64,000 nt of DNA from Datisca glomerata (taxonomy: Eukaryota > Streptophyta > Magnoliopsida > Cucurbitales > Datiscaceae). The stretch is from assembly GCA_003255025.1 (NCBI GenBank), contig QANY01002927.1:124001-188000 (forward strand). The letters run 5' to 3'. The position numbers and the translations under genes are program-made. The notes below the pieces were generated by a model. That model searched no databases and was not told the origin of the DNA. It was given only the letters and a program-made list of their open reading frames with translations. Position 1 is the first letter of the stretch; each line of letters starts with the position of its first letter. Positions 19,931-31,886 of the stretch are shown here, in pieces.

Positions 19931-20865
19931 ATATTTATATGTGTTCTATAGTTTTTATGTATTTTTTGTATGTGTTATAACATATATATACAAACGTATA
20001 TGTGTTTGTGTATATTATTGTCACACATATATACAAAAATATATTTATATATTGTATACACATATATGTATAATTATTGTATATAGCCGTTTATTTATCT
20101 TTCTAAACACGAGATTTCTTTGAAATTTCCAAGGAAGAAATTTAAGACAGGTGACGAAAAATTTCAAAAATTTTGGACTATTTGAGAGATAATATTTGAA
20201 ATTATAGGAGAGGGGAGAGAAAGAATATTTTGAATATTTTATGAGAGAGTAGAAAAAATTATATTGTGAGAGAAATTTTAGGAGCGATGAGAGATGATAA
20301 TTTGAGGGGAGACACTGAATTTTAAGAAAGATGGGAAAAATAATATTTGAAGGTGTTATAGTAATTATATATAAGTAATCATGTTTTTTGTGGCCTATTT
20401 AAAAGTGTTAGTTTAATGTTTGTTAAAGATTTGTGACTTTTTTATAGGGGAACGTCAAGAATAGGTCACTTTAAAAAAATAATATATAGTCAAAGATAAA
20501 AGAAGAATAAAAAATAGTTGCCCCCGAATTGTGAAAAAAAAAATTGGCGCCACAAAACACTCCCTCACACCCAACAAAATTTAAGTACAATATCTAGAAA
20601 ATTTATATAATATGTATTATACTGCAAGTATATATAAATATACAATATATTATATAAACAATTGACGACAGAAATCTAATTTAAGTGGGTGGCACTGAAA
20701 TTTTTCTTAGACATGTGGATTTTTTTATTTTGGGATGCGTGTAGTAACTACTTTTTTATGTTTTTTAATATTGATGATCATTTTTTATGACTTTTTAAAA
20801 ACATTTTAAAAAGTCAAACAATTTTCTTGATGATCATAGTTTGGGGGCAAACAATTTTCTTTCTG
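19931..20865. other. AT-rich spacer between two EPRV lineages
   Basis: About 930 bp without a supported gene. It holds ATATGTGT-type low complexity (19940-20080), a GA-rich stretch with repeated GAGAGAAATTTT-like phrases (20160-20350), and AT-rich sequence. No homology to the flanking viral coding regions was recognised. Confidence 0.5.
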
Positions 20866-21607
20866 TGATTTTTAAACAACTAGCATAGTTTATTTTGATT
20901 TTTATCAAGCTTTTGAAAATATTAGATTTTTATCAAGTTTGTTTAAATTTTTAGATTTTTGAAATTTAAATATCATAAATGTCATTCATCATATACTTTG
21001 AAATCACTAATAGAGAACTCCAACAAATAAGGAATTTACATCTCATAGATTATAAATTTAAAAAAGTCCTTTCTACTAATTAATCTCCTAATTAATGTAA
21101 TTTGATTTACTAGCAAATATTACTATTTTAAAAAAAATCTCTATCCAAAACATTAAAAAAAAAATTCTTATTTCAAATCTCAACAAATCTAGTCAAATCT
21201 CTCTCTCAAAATCTATGAAAAAAATGCACAGAACAATAATTTTATTTACATTAAATCATTATATCAATTATTCTCTCTATCAATCACAACTCTCTCTCTC
21301 TCTCCCTCAATTACTATCTCTCTCTCTCCCTCAATTATTATCTCTCTCTCTCTTTGAAAAGTAATGCAAAGCTAAAAAAAATATAAAACATTAAATGGGT
21401 ATTTACATAATATCTCTATCTATCAAGTACTCTCTCTCTTTCTCTATCAAACTGATTGTATATCTCTCTATCAAATCGAGCGAGAGCACAAATTAATTAT
21501 TGTAAAACAATTTGATATACTTGTAAGTTTATTTTCCTTCAATTATAATCATTTGAGTTCTAGCTTTTATATCTCGTCTTTAAATTAATACGCAATTTCA
21601 CTTATCT
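20866..21607 (+). repeat. EPRV lineage 2 non-coding region, left copy
   Basis: Starts TGATTTTTAAACAACTAGCA and contains a long AT-rich part followed by CTCTCT-rich microsatellite stretches (about 21180-21480). The same sequence, diverged, recurs at 28598-29260, and its first 80 bp or so also at 27228. It is followed directly by a primer-binding site. It is either the intergenic region of a tandemly integrated pararetrovirus or an LTR. The presence of movement-protein-like coding sequence downstream favours the first. It would hold the promoter and leader. Confidence 0.65.
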
Positions 21608-21618
21608 TGGTATCAGAG
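21608..21618 (+). promoter_or_regulatory. tRNA-Met primer-binding site, EPRV lineage 2
   Basis: TGGTATCAGAG, complementary to the 3' end of plant initiator tRNA-Met, the primer used by caulimovirids and many LTR elements for minus-strand synthesis. It follows the AT/CT-rich non-coding region and precedes the coding part, as expected. Confidence 0.75.
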
Positions 21619-22379
21619 TCAAACCTAGTACGGTATTTTACTATTTAATACTTGTTTAATACATGCTTAATTATTGTTCTTCGCCACCCAAGTGGCTGGA
21701 TATTGTTGCTATTATTATTTACTTGCTTTATTATTTCTATTTAATCTGACTCTCCGCCCAAGTGACTGATTATTTTTATGCTTGATTATTTCTCTATAAT
21801 TTCTCTATAATCTTTGATTTTCTAGTCTGTGAATCTGATGTATCAGTTTCTAATAAGTTTACTGTAGGCACTTTAATAAGACATTTAGATGCATAAATCT
21901 TGAGGGTAGGGTAGATATAAATGCGAATTGGAGAAGAGTTAGACTTCTTAGGAGGTTGTAGAAGTCATATCAGGTTTAAAAATCAAAATACATGATGAAA
22001 TTTTTAATCATAAAAATAATTTAGTTATTTTGAGCAATGAGTATGTTAGTTAGAAGTAATTCTTCTTGTAGCGGTAGGTCTACAATGAATATAATCCCAG
22101 TCATAATTAATGTAGAACATTTTGAATATTTAGCAGATGATCAAGTAGATCATAAGGTGTAGAATATACTCAAAATCCCTAGTAAAGGAATTTATAAATC
22201 AATATGGTTTGTTGCTTTCTTCAAATGTTAGTATCATGTTAAAACAATTGAAAAAATATATATTCTTGAGAAAGAGCATGAAACTTGTCAATTACTTTCT
22301 TCTAATGTAATTAAACATCATATTGAAGAAGGATACAATTTCTTTCATTTTGGTTTACTCTAGATTGGATCATATTAAA

Positions 22380-22910
22380 CATCATATTCAATGATAACAT
22401 TTTAGGATTAATTGAATCTTCCCTATGTAATGGTCTAATCCATTTTGATTATTTTTTAGATTTGTCTATTAGTGTAACAGGCCCATATATTCTTAAAGTC
22501 TTAACTTTGAATATAAAATTTAGTGGTTATCAAATCCTTGAAGGTGTCCAGCTCCTTTTAGAATACATTACAAAATAACTAAAATAAATATGAATTTTCA
22601 AACCATCAATAGAAGTCCAAAAAATCAAACTCTATTGATTAAGTCAAGTCAAATTAATGTGAATATTAGAATCTCTAAAACAATTAGGTTGTCTAAAATT
22701 ATTGTCTAAAAATTGAATTTTAACAAATGAAAGCCAACCCACTCCAATTCAACGACCAATTGAAGATAGTCACTACATCCAGCAGTACATGGATGGTACT
22801 GTTAAAATTAATATCCATTCCAACCTCCAAATTAGGTAATTTAGTCAATCTAGTACTCCTAGAAATTCCTTTTCAGAATTCATTGTTAATAGTAATCAAG
22901 ATCTTATGAT
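22380..22910 (+). pseudogene. EPRV lineage 2 movement-protein region
   Basis: The stretch at about 22400-22530 encodes a block like the 30K-type movement core (FDYFLDLSISVTGPYILKVL), equivalent to the lineage 1 block near 12840-12900, followed by a glycine-tyrosine block. The following frame 22727-22909 is in a different phase. Stops interrupt throughout. Similarity is by eye and weaker than for lineage 1. Confidence 0.55.
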
Positions 22911-23879
22911 CCAACAATTAGAACAAGAATTAAAAAGTTTAAAAATAAAAATTTTAAACTTAAAGGGGCATAGTCACAAATTCTCAAGTCAGTCAACCAA
23001 TCTTTAATAATAAAACTGAACAATCTGATGAATCTGAATTACCAACTGTCACTAATTTTCAAGGAGCTTTACATCCTGTTAATCCTTAACTCTTAGCTTT
23101 AAATTTAGGTACCTTAAACCGAGAATACAACCCTTGTTATGAGGGTTTAACCCAACACATGAATGACCCAGCTAATCTTAATAGACGCAATAGTTTTAGA
23201 GAAACATATAATATGGATCAATGAAAAATTATCTTTGCTGAATGGAAGGCGTTCGTGCAAGAATTTAGAATTGACATGCTTTTTCTTGATTATATAGAAG
23301 ATTTTTATGAAAAGAATATCAAAGTTTTTTCTAAGACCAAATAGGTCAAAGAATCCAGATGGGTGGCTGCTAGTCATCTCCCATCTAAAAAAATTATAAT
23401 TAATCATAAAAATTCTTTAATCATTGCTTCTCATTTTAAGATTTCAAAGGATGAAGACCCCAATAAAAAAGTTTTTGAACAACTTAATTATACTAATCAA
23501 AATTTTATAACAATAGAAAAATAATTAGATAAAATTGAAAATAAGGTTGATGATCTTCATGAGCCTAAATCTAATGAATCTCTAAAAGAAACTCATTTAT
23601 CACTCTAAATATTATTCCCTTTAATAAAAATATTGATAAAATACTTCAATAATTGAAGAATAAATCTGTTAAGTCATCTTTTTCTATTAAGGTAATTAAC
23701 CAAAATAGTAGTTCTGAATCAGAAAACCATTGGTCAAACTCCACCTATGAATCATCTGTAATTCATGAATCTTCAAACATTCATAATATTGAAGAAATAT
23801 TTAAAAATTTAGAAATAATAAACTGGAAAGGAAGTGGCATAAAAAGCACATTCCCCCAGATATCCAAACTACTTAATCA

Positions 23880-24830
23880 TCTTTAGTTAATCAATTTTAT
23901 GTTTCTGCTGAAAAAAATTAAATGGAATTTTGATAGACTTTCAGAACATGAAGTCCTCAAAAAATGACAGCACATGGCCATGGTAGCCAATAGTTACATC
24001 ACCACACACAATTTACCTCACAATGAGGTAATAAAACTTTTAGTTATAGGATTCACAGGAATGCTTCATTCCTGGTGGGAGAAACATCTCACTAAAGATT
24101 CTAAAAATATCATCCTTCAGCAGTAAAGATTGATGCTGAAGGAACCCCAATTCTTGAAGAGGATTAGGAAACAAAGCCTAATGTCATTAATGCACTCTTT
24201 TACACAATAATTGAACATTTCATTGAGACGTCAAGTAATGTTACTTCGTGTATCCATGACCAATTAACTAATTTTAGGTGTCCTACCATAAGTAACTTTG
24301 ACTAGTATAAAAATATATTTTTGTCCAGGGTAATAATGTATAGGGATGACAGTAATCAACATTTTTGGAAAGAAAAGTTTATAAATGGCTTACCCAATTT
24401 GTTTTCCCATAAAATTAAATCATTTCATAGTGATGGCCAGGGTAGTATAGACTACAATAGTCTCACATATGGTACCATCTTCACCACAATAAAAAAGGAA
24501 GATTTAAGAATGTGCATTGATATGAAAATTAACAAACAAATTAAAAAAGAGAAGAAGACTGACAAATATGAATTAGACAATTTTTGTGAGCAATACGGAT
24601 TAGCTGCTATTACTCATTCCTAAAATAATAGGAAAAATTCTCAATTTTGTCCCAGAAAAATTTATAAACCTTATAGGAGAAAATTTTACAAACAAAAAAA
24701 ATTGATAAATACTTTTCTAAGAATAAAAAAAATTCAAAAAGAAAATTCAATAAATAATTTATTGATAAAAGTAAGATCAAAAAGTGTTCCAAGTATTGCC
24801 CAAATGGTCATTTCTCCAACACTTGCCAAG
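23880..24830 (+). pseudogene. EPRV lineage 2 coat protein and zinc-knuckle region
   Basis: Contains the capsid signature at about 24048-24100 (IGFTGMLHSWWEKHLT), the equivalent of the GFTG-WW block of lineage 1. The frame 24321-24623 carries a FWKEKFINGLPNLFSHK block and a DYNSLTYG block, both usual downstream in this protein. A cysteine/histidine cluster at 24781-24830 (CSKYCPNGHFSNTC) is the zinc-knuckle position, with one extra residue between the first two cysteines. Stops and frameshifts are numerous. Confidence 0.68.
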
Positions 24831-25429
24831 TAAAAAATAAAATTATTCAATTAAAAATCTCTCATGAATAAAAATAAGAATTGGTTAGAATTATAGTTCT
24901 GACAGTGATTATTCTAACATCTCTATGTGGTGCACGAATAGCAGTTATCAAAAAATTGTTAATGTTTTAAATAAACAAATGAAGAACAAGAAAATATTTT
25001 ATTAGATTTAATTAGTAAAATGGAAAATCCTGAATTAAAACAAGAAGACTTTGAAAGACTTAGGAAGATAATTCAAAAGAAAGGAAATACTAAGTCTAAT
25101 AATAATACTGTAAGTCTTTCACAAACTCTTAAAAAATTCAACAAAGTTAAAGGAAATGAAAGAGAAGTTGCTTTACAATAACTTCAAAAAGAAATAAAAA
25201 ATTTTGAAATTAAAATTAAAGAATTAAAAGATTCAAATATAGAAATAATCAAAGAATTAATTTTTTTTAAAAATAGAAAATTTAATTAAAAATCATGAAT
25301 CCAGTGAACTAGAGAACCTAGTAAATCCCTAATTTTTTATGATGAGATTGAAGAACATGTTGCCAATATTCAAGATAATGACAACTTCCTTCAAATCCTT
25401 AATCGCATCAAAATTAAGAAATGACACAT

Positions 25430-25735
25430 AATGGTTAGAATAATAGATTTTGATTTCACATCAATGATTCTTATTGATTGTGGAGCTGTTTGAATTATAT
25501 GCAGGAAGAATTTGTTCATACCAACTACTTCAATAAGAGAAAAGAATATTTATCATTTGCCAATAGTACTAGAATGCATATCAATTATGAAATCTCCAAA
25601 GTTCATATTTGCCAAGACAATACATGTTTTAAAACATCATTTGTCTTAGTAAAATATATGACATACAAAATTATTTTGGGTTTACCATTCATTTCATTAT
25701 TCTACCATTTTACAACGGAGCATGATTGAATCATT
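25430..25735 (+). pseudogene. EPRV lineage 2 protease
   Basis: Two overlapping frames share the domain. The first contains ILIDCGA, where the retropepsin D-S/T-G is changed to D-C-G. After a frameshift near 25485, the second frame (25478-25729) continues with NYMQEEFVHTNYF and ends with the hydrophobic KIILGLPFI block. The shift and the altered active site make it inactive. Confidence 0.7.
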
Positions 25736-25989
25736 ACTTATCCCACGGATAAACCTATCTATTCAAATTTATTTACTTTCCCCACAATGAGAAATTGAAA
25801 AACTTTAAAACAAAATTATGTTTATAAAACTGTAATTTTAATTTCTTGTATAGAAAAATAATTACGTTTTCTTCCAAACGAAATGAAATTCAAAAGAATT
25901 GAAGAACAACTTCAAAATCCTACTCTTCGAAAATAAATTGAAATATTTGAACAAGGATTTTCTCGATTAATAAATTATTACAAGCCCCT

Positions 25990-26545
25990 TAATATTATTT
26001 TAAAATGGATAAGATATCGTATATCAAACAAAAGGGACTTAGAATATTTCAGAATATAAATTTCAATCAATTTACTGATCCCTCAATTATTTACATTAAT
26101 GATATTGTTACTTTCTCTAAAATCTATTAACCACAAAGCTAGAAACATCTTGAATTATTTGCCAAGATAATAAAACAAAATAGTTTAGTTATCTCTGCAA
26201 GAAAAGTCAGATTGTTTCAGTCTGAAATTATATTTCTAGGATTTGAAATCCATCATTTTATTATTAAAGTAATTAATCAAATTATACGATTTTCTCTATT
26301 ATATCAAGAATTAGAATTTCTTTTAAAATTTGATTGCAAATCTACAAAATATGTTTTAGAAAAAGTTGTAAAGACATTGCTTCCCAACAAAATTTTGCCA
26401 GGTTTCAGTCATTTTTTAGTAATGTTTATTTCAATATTAAATTTATTCAAGGCATTAATAAATCTATTCTTGACTTCCTTACTCGTAAATTTATGCAAGA
26501 AATCGTTTCAAGATTCTGTCATGACAAAATTTTAAAATTCTGACC
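25990..26545 (+). pseudogene. EPRV lineage 2 reverse transcriptase and RNase H, deleted
   Basis: The catalytic region near 26085-26115 reads YINDIVTFSK, so YIDD has become YIND. A FLGFEI block follows at about 26230. After about 26290 the sequence jumps into the RNase H C-terminal part (CKSTKYVLEK near 26335, then the FNIKFIQGINKSILDFLTR block), in two frames. Most of the connection domain and the start of RNase H are missing relative to lineage 1. Confidence 0.7.
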
Positions 26546-26559
26546 TACTGGAATATGGG

Positions 26560-27060
26560 AAAGTATAACCCAGAATACTCAATCAAAATTCATTAAAATA
26601 AAAAAGTTCAATGGTAAGGCAACTGCTTTTTGCTCAAAATTTTCATTCATTAATTATGATCATAATGGATTTGAATATTTAAAAAATGCATAGATTGATG
26701 AATTGGATGAAATTTTGAAAAAAGTTAGATTGAAACATAACTTCATCGTAGCCTTAATCCAATGGTATGGGAAATATGGAAAAATAAATTTTCTCAAAGA
26801 TAATGAAATCTGTTATGAAGACAGAAAAATTTTAACTATGAACCTATCAGGACATGCAATTTTTAAAATCGAATTTTCAGACAAAACAGTCAAAGAAGTT
26901 TTTATACTGGATGTAATTTTTTTTGTCATGCTGAAGGATTTTAAAAAAGTCATAAGCATGCAGTACAGTCTTTAACTAAAAGAATCAGCATCACTTTTAA
27001 GAATCATGTAAGATTGATGAATGGTTCAAATATAGAAGAGTTTTCGGCTCAACAATTGAT
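26560..27060 (+). pseudogene. Possible ORF2 remnant of EPRV lineage 2
   Basis: A 90-codon frame (26703-26975) and flanking open stretches follow RNase H, where lineage 1 has ORF2. The frame is lysine-rich with an aromatic LIQWYGKYGKINF block. I see no clear similarity to lineage 1 ORF2. It ends shortly before an AT-dinucleotide TATA-like run (27150-27171) and the start of the repeated non-coding region (27228). Its position suggests an ORF2 equivalent. Its identity is unknown. Confidence 0.4.
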
Positions 27061-27227
27061 CCTCAAGGCCCAAATCAAATAGGAGTATTTTGCTCCTAAT
27101 CAAGCCCGATTAACAATACTTAAGTCCATCAAGCCCAATCAAACCCAATTATAATTATATATATATATATAATCTACTGAAATCTCTTTCTTTCTCTTTG
27201 GCACCAAAAAGGTAAAAAAAAACAATG

Positions 27228-28597
27228 TGATATTTAGACAACTAGCATAATTATAATATCTAATTAGATTTTTATCAAACTTATGCAAGTATTAGATATT
27301 TGTGAAGTTTGTTGATATATTCATATTTGATCAATTTTAACTACCATAGTTGTCCTTTGTTTTAAGAAGAGATCATTTAAATTTATTTACATCAAAATCG
27401 ATTAAAATTTTTAAAACAACCAAAATTTTGAAAACGTGAAATTTTGAAATACATGATAAAAAAGGAAAGAAAAGCACATGAAAAAAACGGAAATGTCAAA
27501 ATAAAAAGAGTTATAAAAAAGCAGAAAAAAACTAAAAACAAGGATACTTATACTGTAACATAGAAAGAGACAAAATTAGAAAAATCTAACGACAAAAGCC
27601 GAGCTCTTCAGTGAACACAACGCCTCTACCACATTGATAGCCACTTCTCGAGCACGGCAACACCTTCACTGCAACCTGTCGTACACGTATGCAAAGGACA
27701 ACTAATCTAACGACATTTCCTCACACGACATTTATTTTAGATATTTGAACATTTAAAAAAAAGTCTATTATTCTAGTTGATTACATTAAATGATGATCTT
27801 AGACCTAGAGTCAAGACAATTGGCTATTAAATATCCCAGCTGATAACGTAGAAGGAGAGTGACTTGTCCACATGCGCTCACGAAATGTAAATAATTCAGG
27901 TACTTGATGTAAATTTATTTTCTCGAGGTCAATTGAGTTACAATGAGGAAATAACATTATTTAGATATAGTATTATGTGTGCGATTATCTTCTTCGTGAG
28001 GAAAGTAACATATTCACGTGTAGTTTCAGGGAAAAAAACTTATTCATATATGCTAAATAAAATTATTTACCTAACGTACAGAATTTAAGTACAACACGTT
28101 AATAATTTTTTCATTAGTTGTTGGGATAATCAACCCATACTTTTTCAATGTCCCAGGACGATCGGCCGAAGAATGAGTACGTGGGTACTCTGAATCCAAA
28201 ATCTCTCTCTATTACCTCTCAAAAAATATAGAGAACCTTATAGGGAACTTTTTAGACCTAAAGCATGATAAAGCATCAAAAAGAGGGAGGTTAACCCTCA
28301 GTCTTAAAGCCCGAGGCTGTCGGCTGACCTACGGCTCCTTGGCCAGCCCCTTTCTTGGGCTCTAAAATGGTCATTCGAGCTTCTTTTAGCCTTAGCCATA
28401 TTTGGCATGTGTTCTTTGAAAATTTGGTCAATGTCAATTAATATCACCAAATCAGACTATTTATAATGTTTTTATTCCTTTTTAGTAATATGTAGCATGT
28501 TTAAATTTACTTGCCATCTCGCTTTCATGAATCCCTTAGACATCAAAAAATTATGAAGGGTACTTGGTCTCAACTTACTGGATCATTTAATATAGAG
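27228..28597. other. Partial EPRV lineage 2 non-coding start plus unassigned sequence
   Basis: The first 80 bp or so (TGATATTTAGACAACTAGCA onward) match the starts of the repeats at 20866 and 28598, preceded by a TATA-like run at 27150-27171. From about 27320 to 28590 the sequence has no recognised gene. A small GC-richer stretch (about 28280-28380) contains GGCTGTCGGCTGACC-like repetition. The matching start followed by unrelated sequence suggests a truncation or an insertion. Confidence 0.45.
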
Positions 28598-29260
28598 TGA
28601 TTTTTAGGCATAGTACCTAATTAGATTTATCAAATTTGTGAAAACATTAGATTTTTGTTAAGTTTATTTAAATTTCTAGATTTTTATAGTTTAAATATAA
28701 TAAATGCATTCTCATAATTATAAATTTAAAAAATTCACCTCTACTAATTAATGTAATTGGTTTACTAACAAATATTGTTATTTTCAAAAAATCTCTATCC
28801 AAAAAACGGAAAGGTTCTCTCTTATTTCAAATTTCAACAAATCTACTCCACTCTCTCTCTATCTCTCTCTCTCAAAATCGATGAAAAACAAATAATTTGA
28901 TGTAAACATTAGTTTACATCAAATTATTATATCAGTTACCCTATCTCTATCAATCTCTCTCTCTATCAATTACTACCACTCACTCTCTCTTTCTCAAAAT
29001 CAATGCAAAGCTAAAAAAAGTACAAACCATCAAATGAGTTGAATATTTATCTCTCTATGAGTTAAAAAAGTACATAATATCTCTCTCAATCACTCACTAT
29101 CTCTCTCTATGGAGTTGAATATTTATCTCTCTACCGAATTGAATATTTATCTCTCTCTCTCTCTCTCATTCTCTCTCTCAAACCAAATATCTTTATCTCT
29201 CAAATCTACTCAAATATATCTCTCTCAGCAAAAAAGAGAAAAATATTAAATTAATATATA
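28598..29260 (+). repeat. EPRV lineage 2 non-coding region, right copy
   Basis: Diverged direct repeat of 20866-21480: TGATTTTTAGG start, AGATTTTTGTTAAGTTTATTT block, then CTCTCTCT microsatellites (28850-29220) around a shared AATGCAAAGCTAAAAAAA block. The spacing to the left copy is 7732 bp, close to one caulimovirid genome. No primer-binding site follows this copy. The CT tracts are longer here, as expected for slippage. Confidence 0.65.
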
Positions 29261-29702
29261 CATCAAATATTCTATTAGTTATCATTTTCCAAAAAGGCAA
29301 AAAATATTATATTAATATTTACATCAAATATTTTATCAATTAGTATTTCTCTATTCTATAAAATCATATCAACTAATATTTTTCAAAAAAAAAAGATTTG
29401 GATTTCATGTCATTGCATATAGATTTAATGTTTCAAGATATAAAAAAGAAAAAGTTGAAAAAAATCGAACAAATTATTCTCTCTACGTTCCATATTCTAT
29501 CAAATTATAGCAATTAATATTGCCTAATAATAGAGATTTGGATTCCATGTAACATGTAGATTTAATGGTTTGATATATAAAAATTGTAAAGGAGAAAAAA
29601 AACAAAATTAAATTCAGAAACAACTGATCAATCCTAATTGGTTATGAAGGTAAATATGTCTGTTATGAGTATTTTTCCAATCGCCAATAACGCAACGACT
29701 CG
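29261..29702. other. AT-rich stretch with a local duplication
   Basis: Contains two similar phrases around AGATTTGGATT(T/C)CATGT (near 29393 and 29534), each preceded by ATATCAA(C/T)TAATATT-type sequence and followed by TAGATTTAATG. It is a diverged direct repeat of about 140 bp. No gene. Confidence 0.5.
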
Positions 29703-30397
29703 TGTTACGCTGCATTAGGGGGGCCCTGATGAAGAAAAGTTTCGAAGATGCTCACCTGATCAGCACAAAATATGCTCGGGTTACACAGACCTAAGCCCTA
29801 TAAGAGAGATCACAGTTCATGAGGAGAGCTCGGACAGCACTAAGCGTAGGCCCATCATTGCCCGCCGAAAGTAACATCCTAAGTGGCACCTCCTCACAGG
29901 CCTGAGCACTCAACAAGTTCCATCGCCGTGGGAGGATGTCAGGATAGCCTACGTTCGGTCATTTTGACATTTATGTCAAGGTTGCCTCCCTCCCATCTAA
30001 TCAAGGGCAATCAGGACATACATCAAACATTGTGTCTTGCGAAACTTCCCTAGTACGTCTCTAAAAGGCTTCTTTGACACTTTCTCCCATCTGAAAACTC
30101 AAGCATAAATACATCTACCGATAAATAGAAGAGGTATGTATTTTCATCCCCAAAAAAATTATGCCAAAATATTGACCAAATACTAACTTAGGAATCAAAG
30201 GCTCTTCGATTAGAAAACCATCCATGTTTTAAAGTTATTTATTTATCTTTTAAAGACATTGAAGTCATGAGGGGTTCCAGCTAGAGGGACACATATAGCA
30301 TCATCATTTTCGGTTCCCTCGATCAGGAGGATGCTTGCACTTAACACGAGAGACAAGCATACAAGCATCCATACTGTTGAAGTTTTCGAAACCAACA
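29703..30397 (+). repeat. Tat-like LTR (copy 1)
   Basis: About 695 bp starting TGTTACG and ending ACCAACA, followed at 30399 by TTAGCATCGTCTGTGGGG, a degenerate form of the TTGGCGCCGTCTGTGGGGA-type primer site seen after LTRs of Tat-clade Ty3 elements. It aligns along its length with 52740-53428: shared blocks include GCTCGGGTTACACAG, TGTCAGGATAGCCT, GCATCAGAGGCTC-like and ACCATCCAT. The internal region after it is not recognised as gag, so it may be a truncated element. Confidence 0.68.
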
Positions 30398-31886
30398 GTT
30401 AGCATCGTCTGTGGGGACGACGAGAAAATCGTTCCTTTTTATAGTACTTGAGACCACTCCCCTTTACCATTGATTAATAACCAACAATTGTCATAATCAT
30501 GATCCTACCTAGGATCATGGAGAAGTCTCGCGAATCGGATCTTCGGATCGAATCGTTGATCGTAAAATCCTACTATATTCTAGCAATATTAAGAAAAAAA
30601 CATAATTGACCAAACTACACATTCAATTTCTTGAATATAGTTATTAATCAATGGTAAATTTCACTATTTTACTAAATAAATAACTACTTAAAAATTGAAC
30701 AAATTAAATAAACTTTATATTATTTTATTTTGAATACCTTACAAAACTATGGTTAGTGGTATGTAAGATCATAGTAGGTTCGTAAGATCCTACCAATCCA
30801 AGATAAAAAAAAATAGGATCGTAAGATCCTCCCAATTTAAGATTATATCCTATGAATCAGATCATGGAGATTAGACATGATGGTAAAATTGTAAGATTTT
30901 ACGATCTAGATCGGGAGTTTAACCACCATGGGAGTCGCCACTTACTCGTAGAACCATGGGGAAAAAGCATCCGCGAGAATGCAAGGAGACACCCTAATCT
31001 GGAGGAATTGTCACCTCTCGAAGAAACCAGGACCAAAGTGAAACCCAACTTCCTAAGCCCAAGCGCTTCCTTTTTGTAAGGTTCTGGTTGTGTCATCCTA
31101 GGAGGAGAACAAGATCGTCGGAGATAATATTCCCTAGGGATGTCTATTAGTTCCCCAAAACTTGCTACAAAATAGGGAGATTTATTATTATTTAATTATC
31201 ATATTCATGTATAAATATAGGCATATATAACAACATATAGAGAGATTAGATACATTCACGACACGGTACAATGATGTACAATACGAAATACAATAGAATA
31301 CCAAAAATCTTCATGTGGTTTTTCTTCCCTTTAATAGTTTTTTACGTAAACTATTGTGTCATTATTCTCTCATTTTCAATTTAATTATTCATTTGTAAAG
31401 GGTTCTCTATACCGAAAAAATCAGTTACGCGATGATTGGTTGTGTTTATAAATACAACCAATTGTGGCAGGCCACGTGGGTTGTGCTGCGAGCACTACTT
31501 GGGCCATTTAATATTGCTTTGAAATGGAACCCAATCATGAAAGGATAGTATATAATGAAAAATGACAGAAAAATTCAACTTTCTAACTGAGAATGTAAAA
31601 ATATTCAAAAAAACTTTTTATTTACAAAAGGTACACAATTGTAAATAATTTATTTACGTTAATCCGACCATTTTTGTAATAATAAAGTTTTTCAGACATT
31701 TTTGAAGTTTGATAAAAAGCTGGTCTCTTTTGCAGTTGAGCTGAAAAGTAGGTCAATTTTGCAGTTCTCACATATATTAATTACAAATTTTCCTTCGACT
31801 ACAAGATGACACTTTTGTTTTCAATTTTGATCCACTTTCCTTTCATTGCTTCTTCAAAACTCAACGAAAAACAGAAAAGAGTGTGT
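30398..31886. other. Unassigned, with a palindromic GGATCGTAAGATCC region
   Basis: From about 30490 to 30900 the sequence repeats phrases such as AGGATCGTAAGATCC in both orientations (near 30776-30795 and 30817-30832, with related ATCGTAAAATCCTAC at 30558), as in an inverted-repeat mobile element. 30852-31079 is open and includes GGGAGTCGCCACTTAC, a phrase I associate with plant retrotransposon leaders, but it resembles no protein I know. The rest to 31886 is AT-rich and featureless. Confidence 0.45.

Larger units (their letters stand above)
22080..27060 (+). pseudogene. EPRV lineage 2: decayed polyprotein and downstream ORF
   Basis: A second pararetrovirus lineage, much more decayed than the first. 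Plus-strand order: movement-protein-like segment (about 22380-22900), serine/asparagine-rich linker (23000-23880), coat protein (about 23880-24620), zinc-knuckle-like motif (24781-24830), protease (25430-25735), reverse transcriptase (about 25990-26290), RNase H (26300-26545) and a further segment (26560-27060) that may be a second ORF. The order matches lineage 1. Compared with lineage 1 the reverse transcriptase and RNase H are shortened by internal deletions, notably around 26290. Frames are broken every 50-100 codons. Codon content is even richer in AAA/AAT than lineage 1. Confidence 0.75.

Noticed and set aside
28850..29230. Possible CRISPR-like or satellite array
   Set aside because: Simple CT microsatellite stretches with irregular spacing, within a repeated viral non-coding region. 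CRISPR is not expected in a plant nuclear genome.
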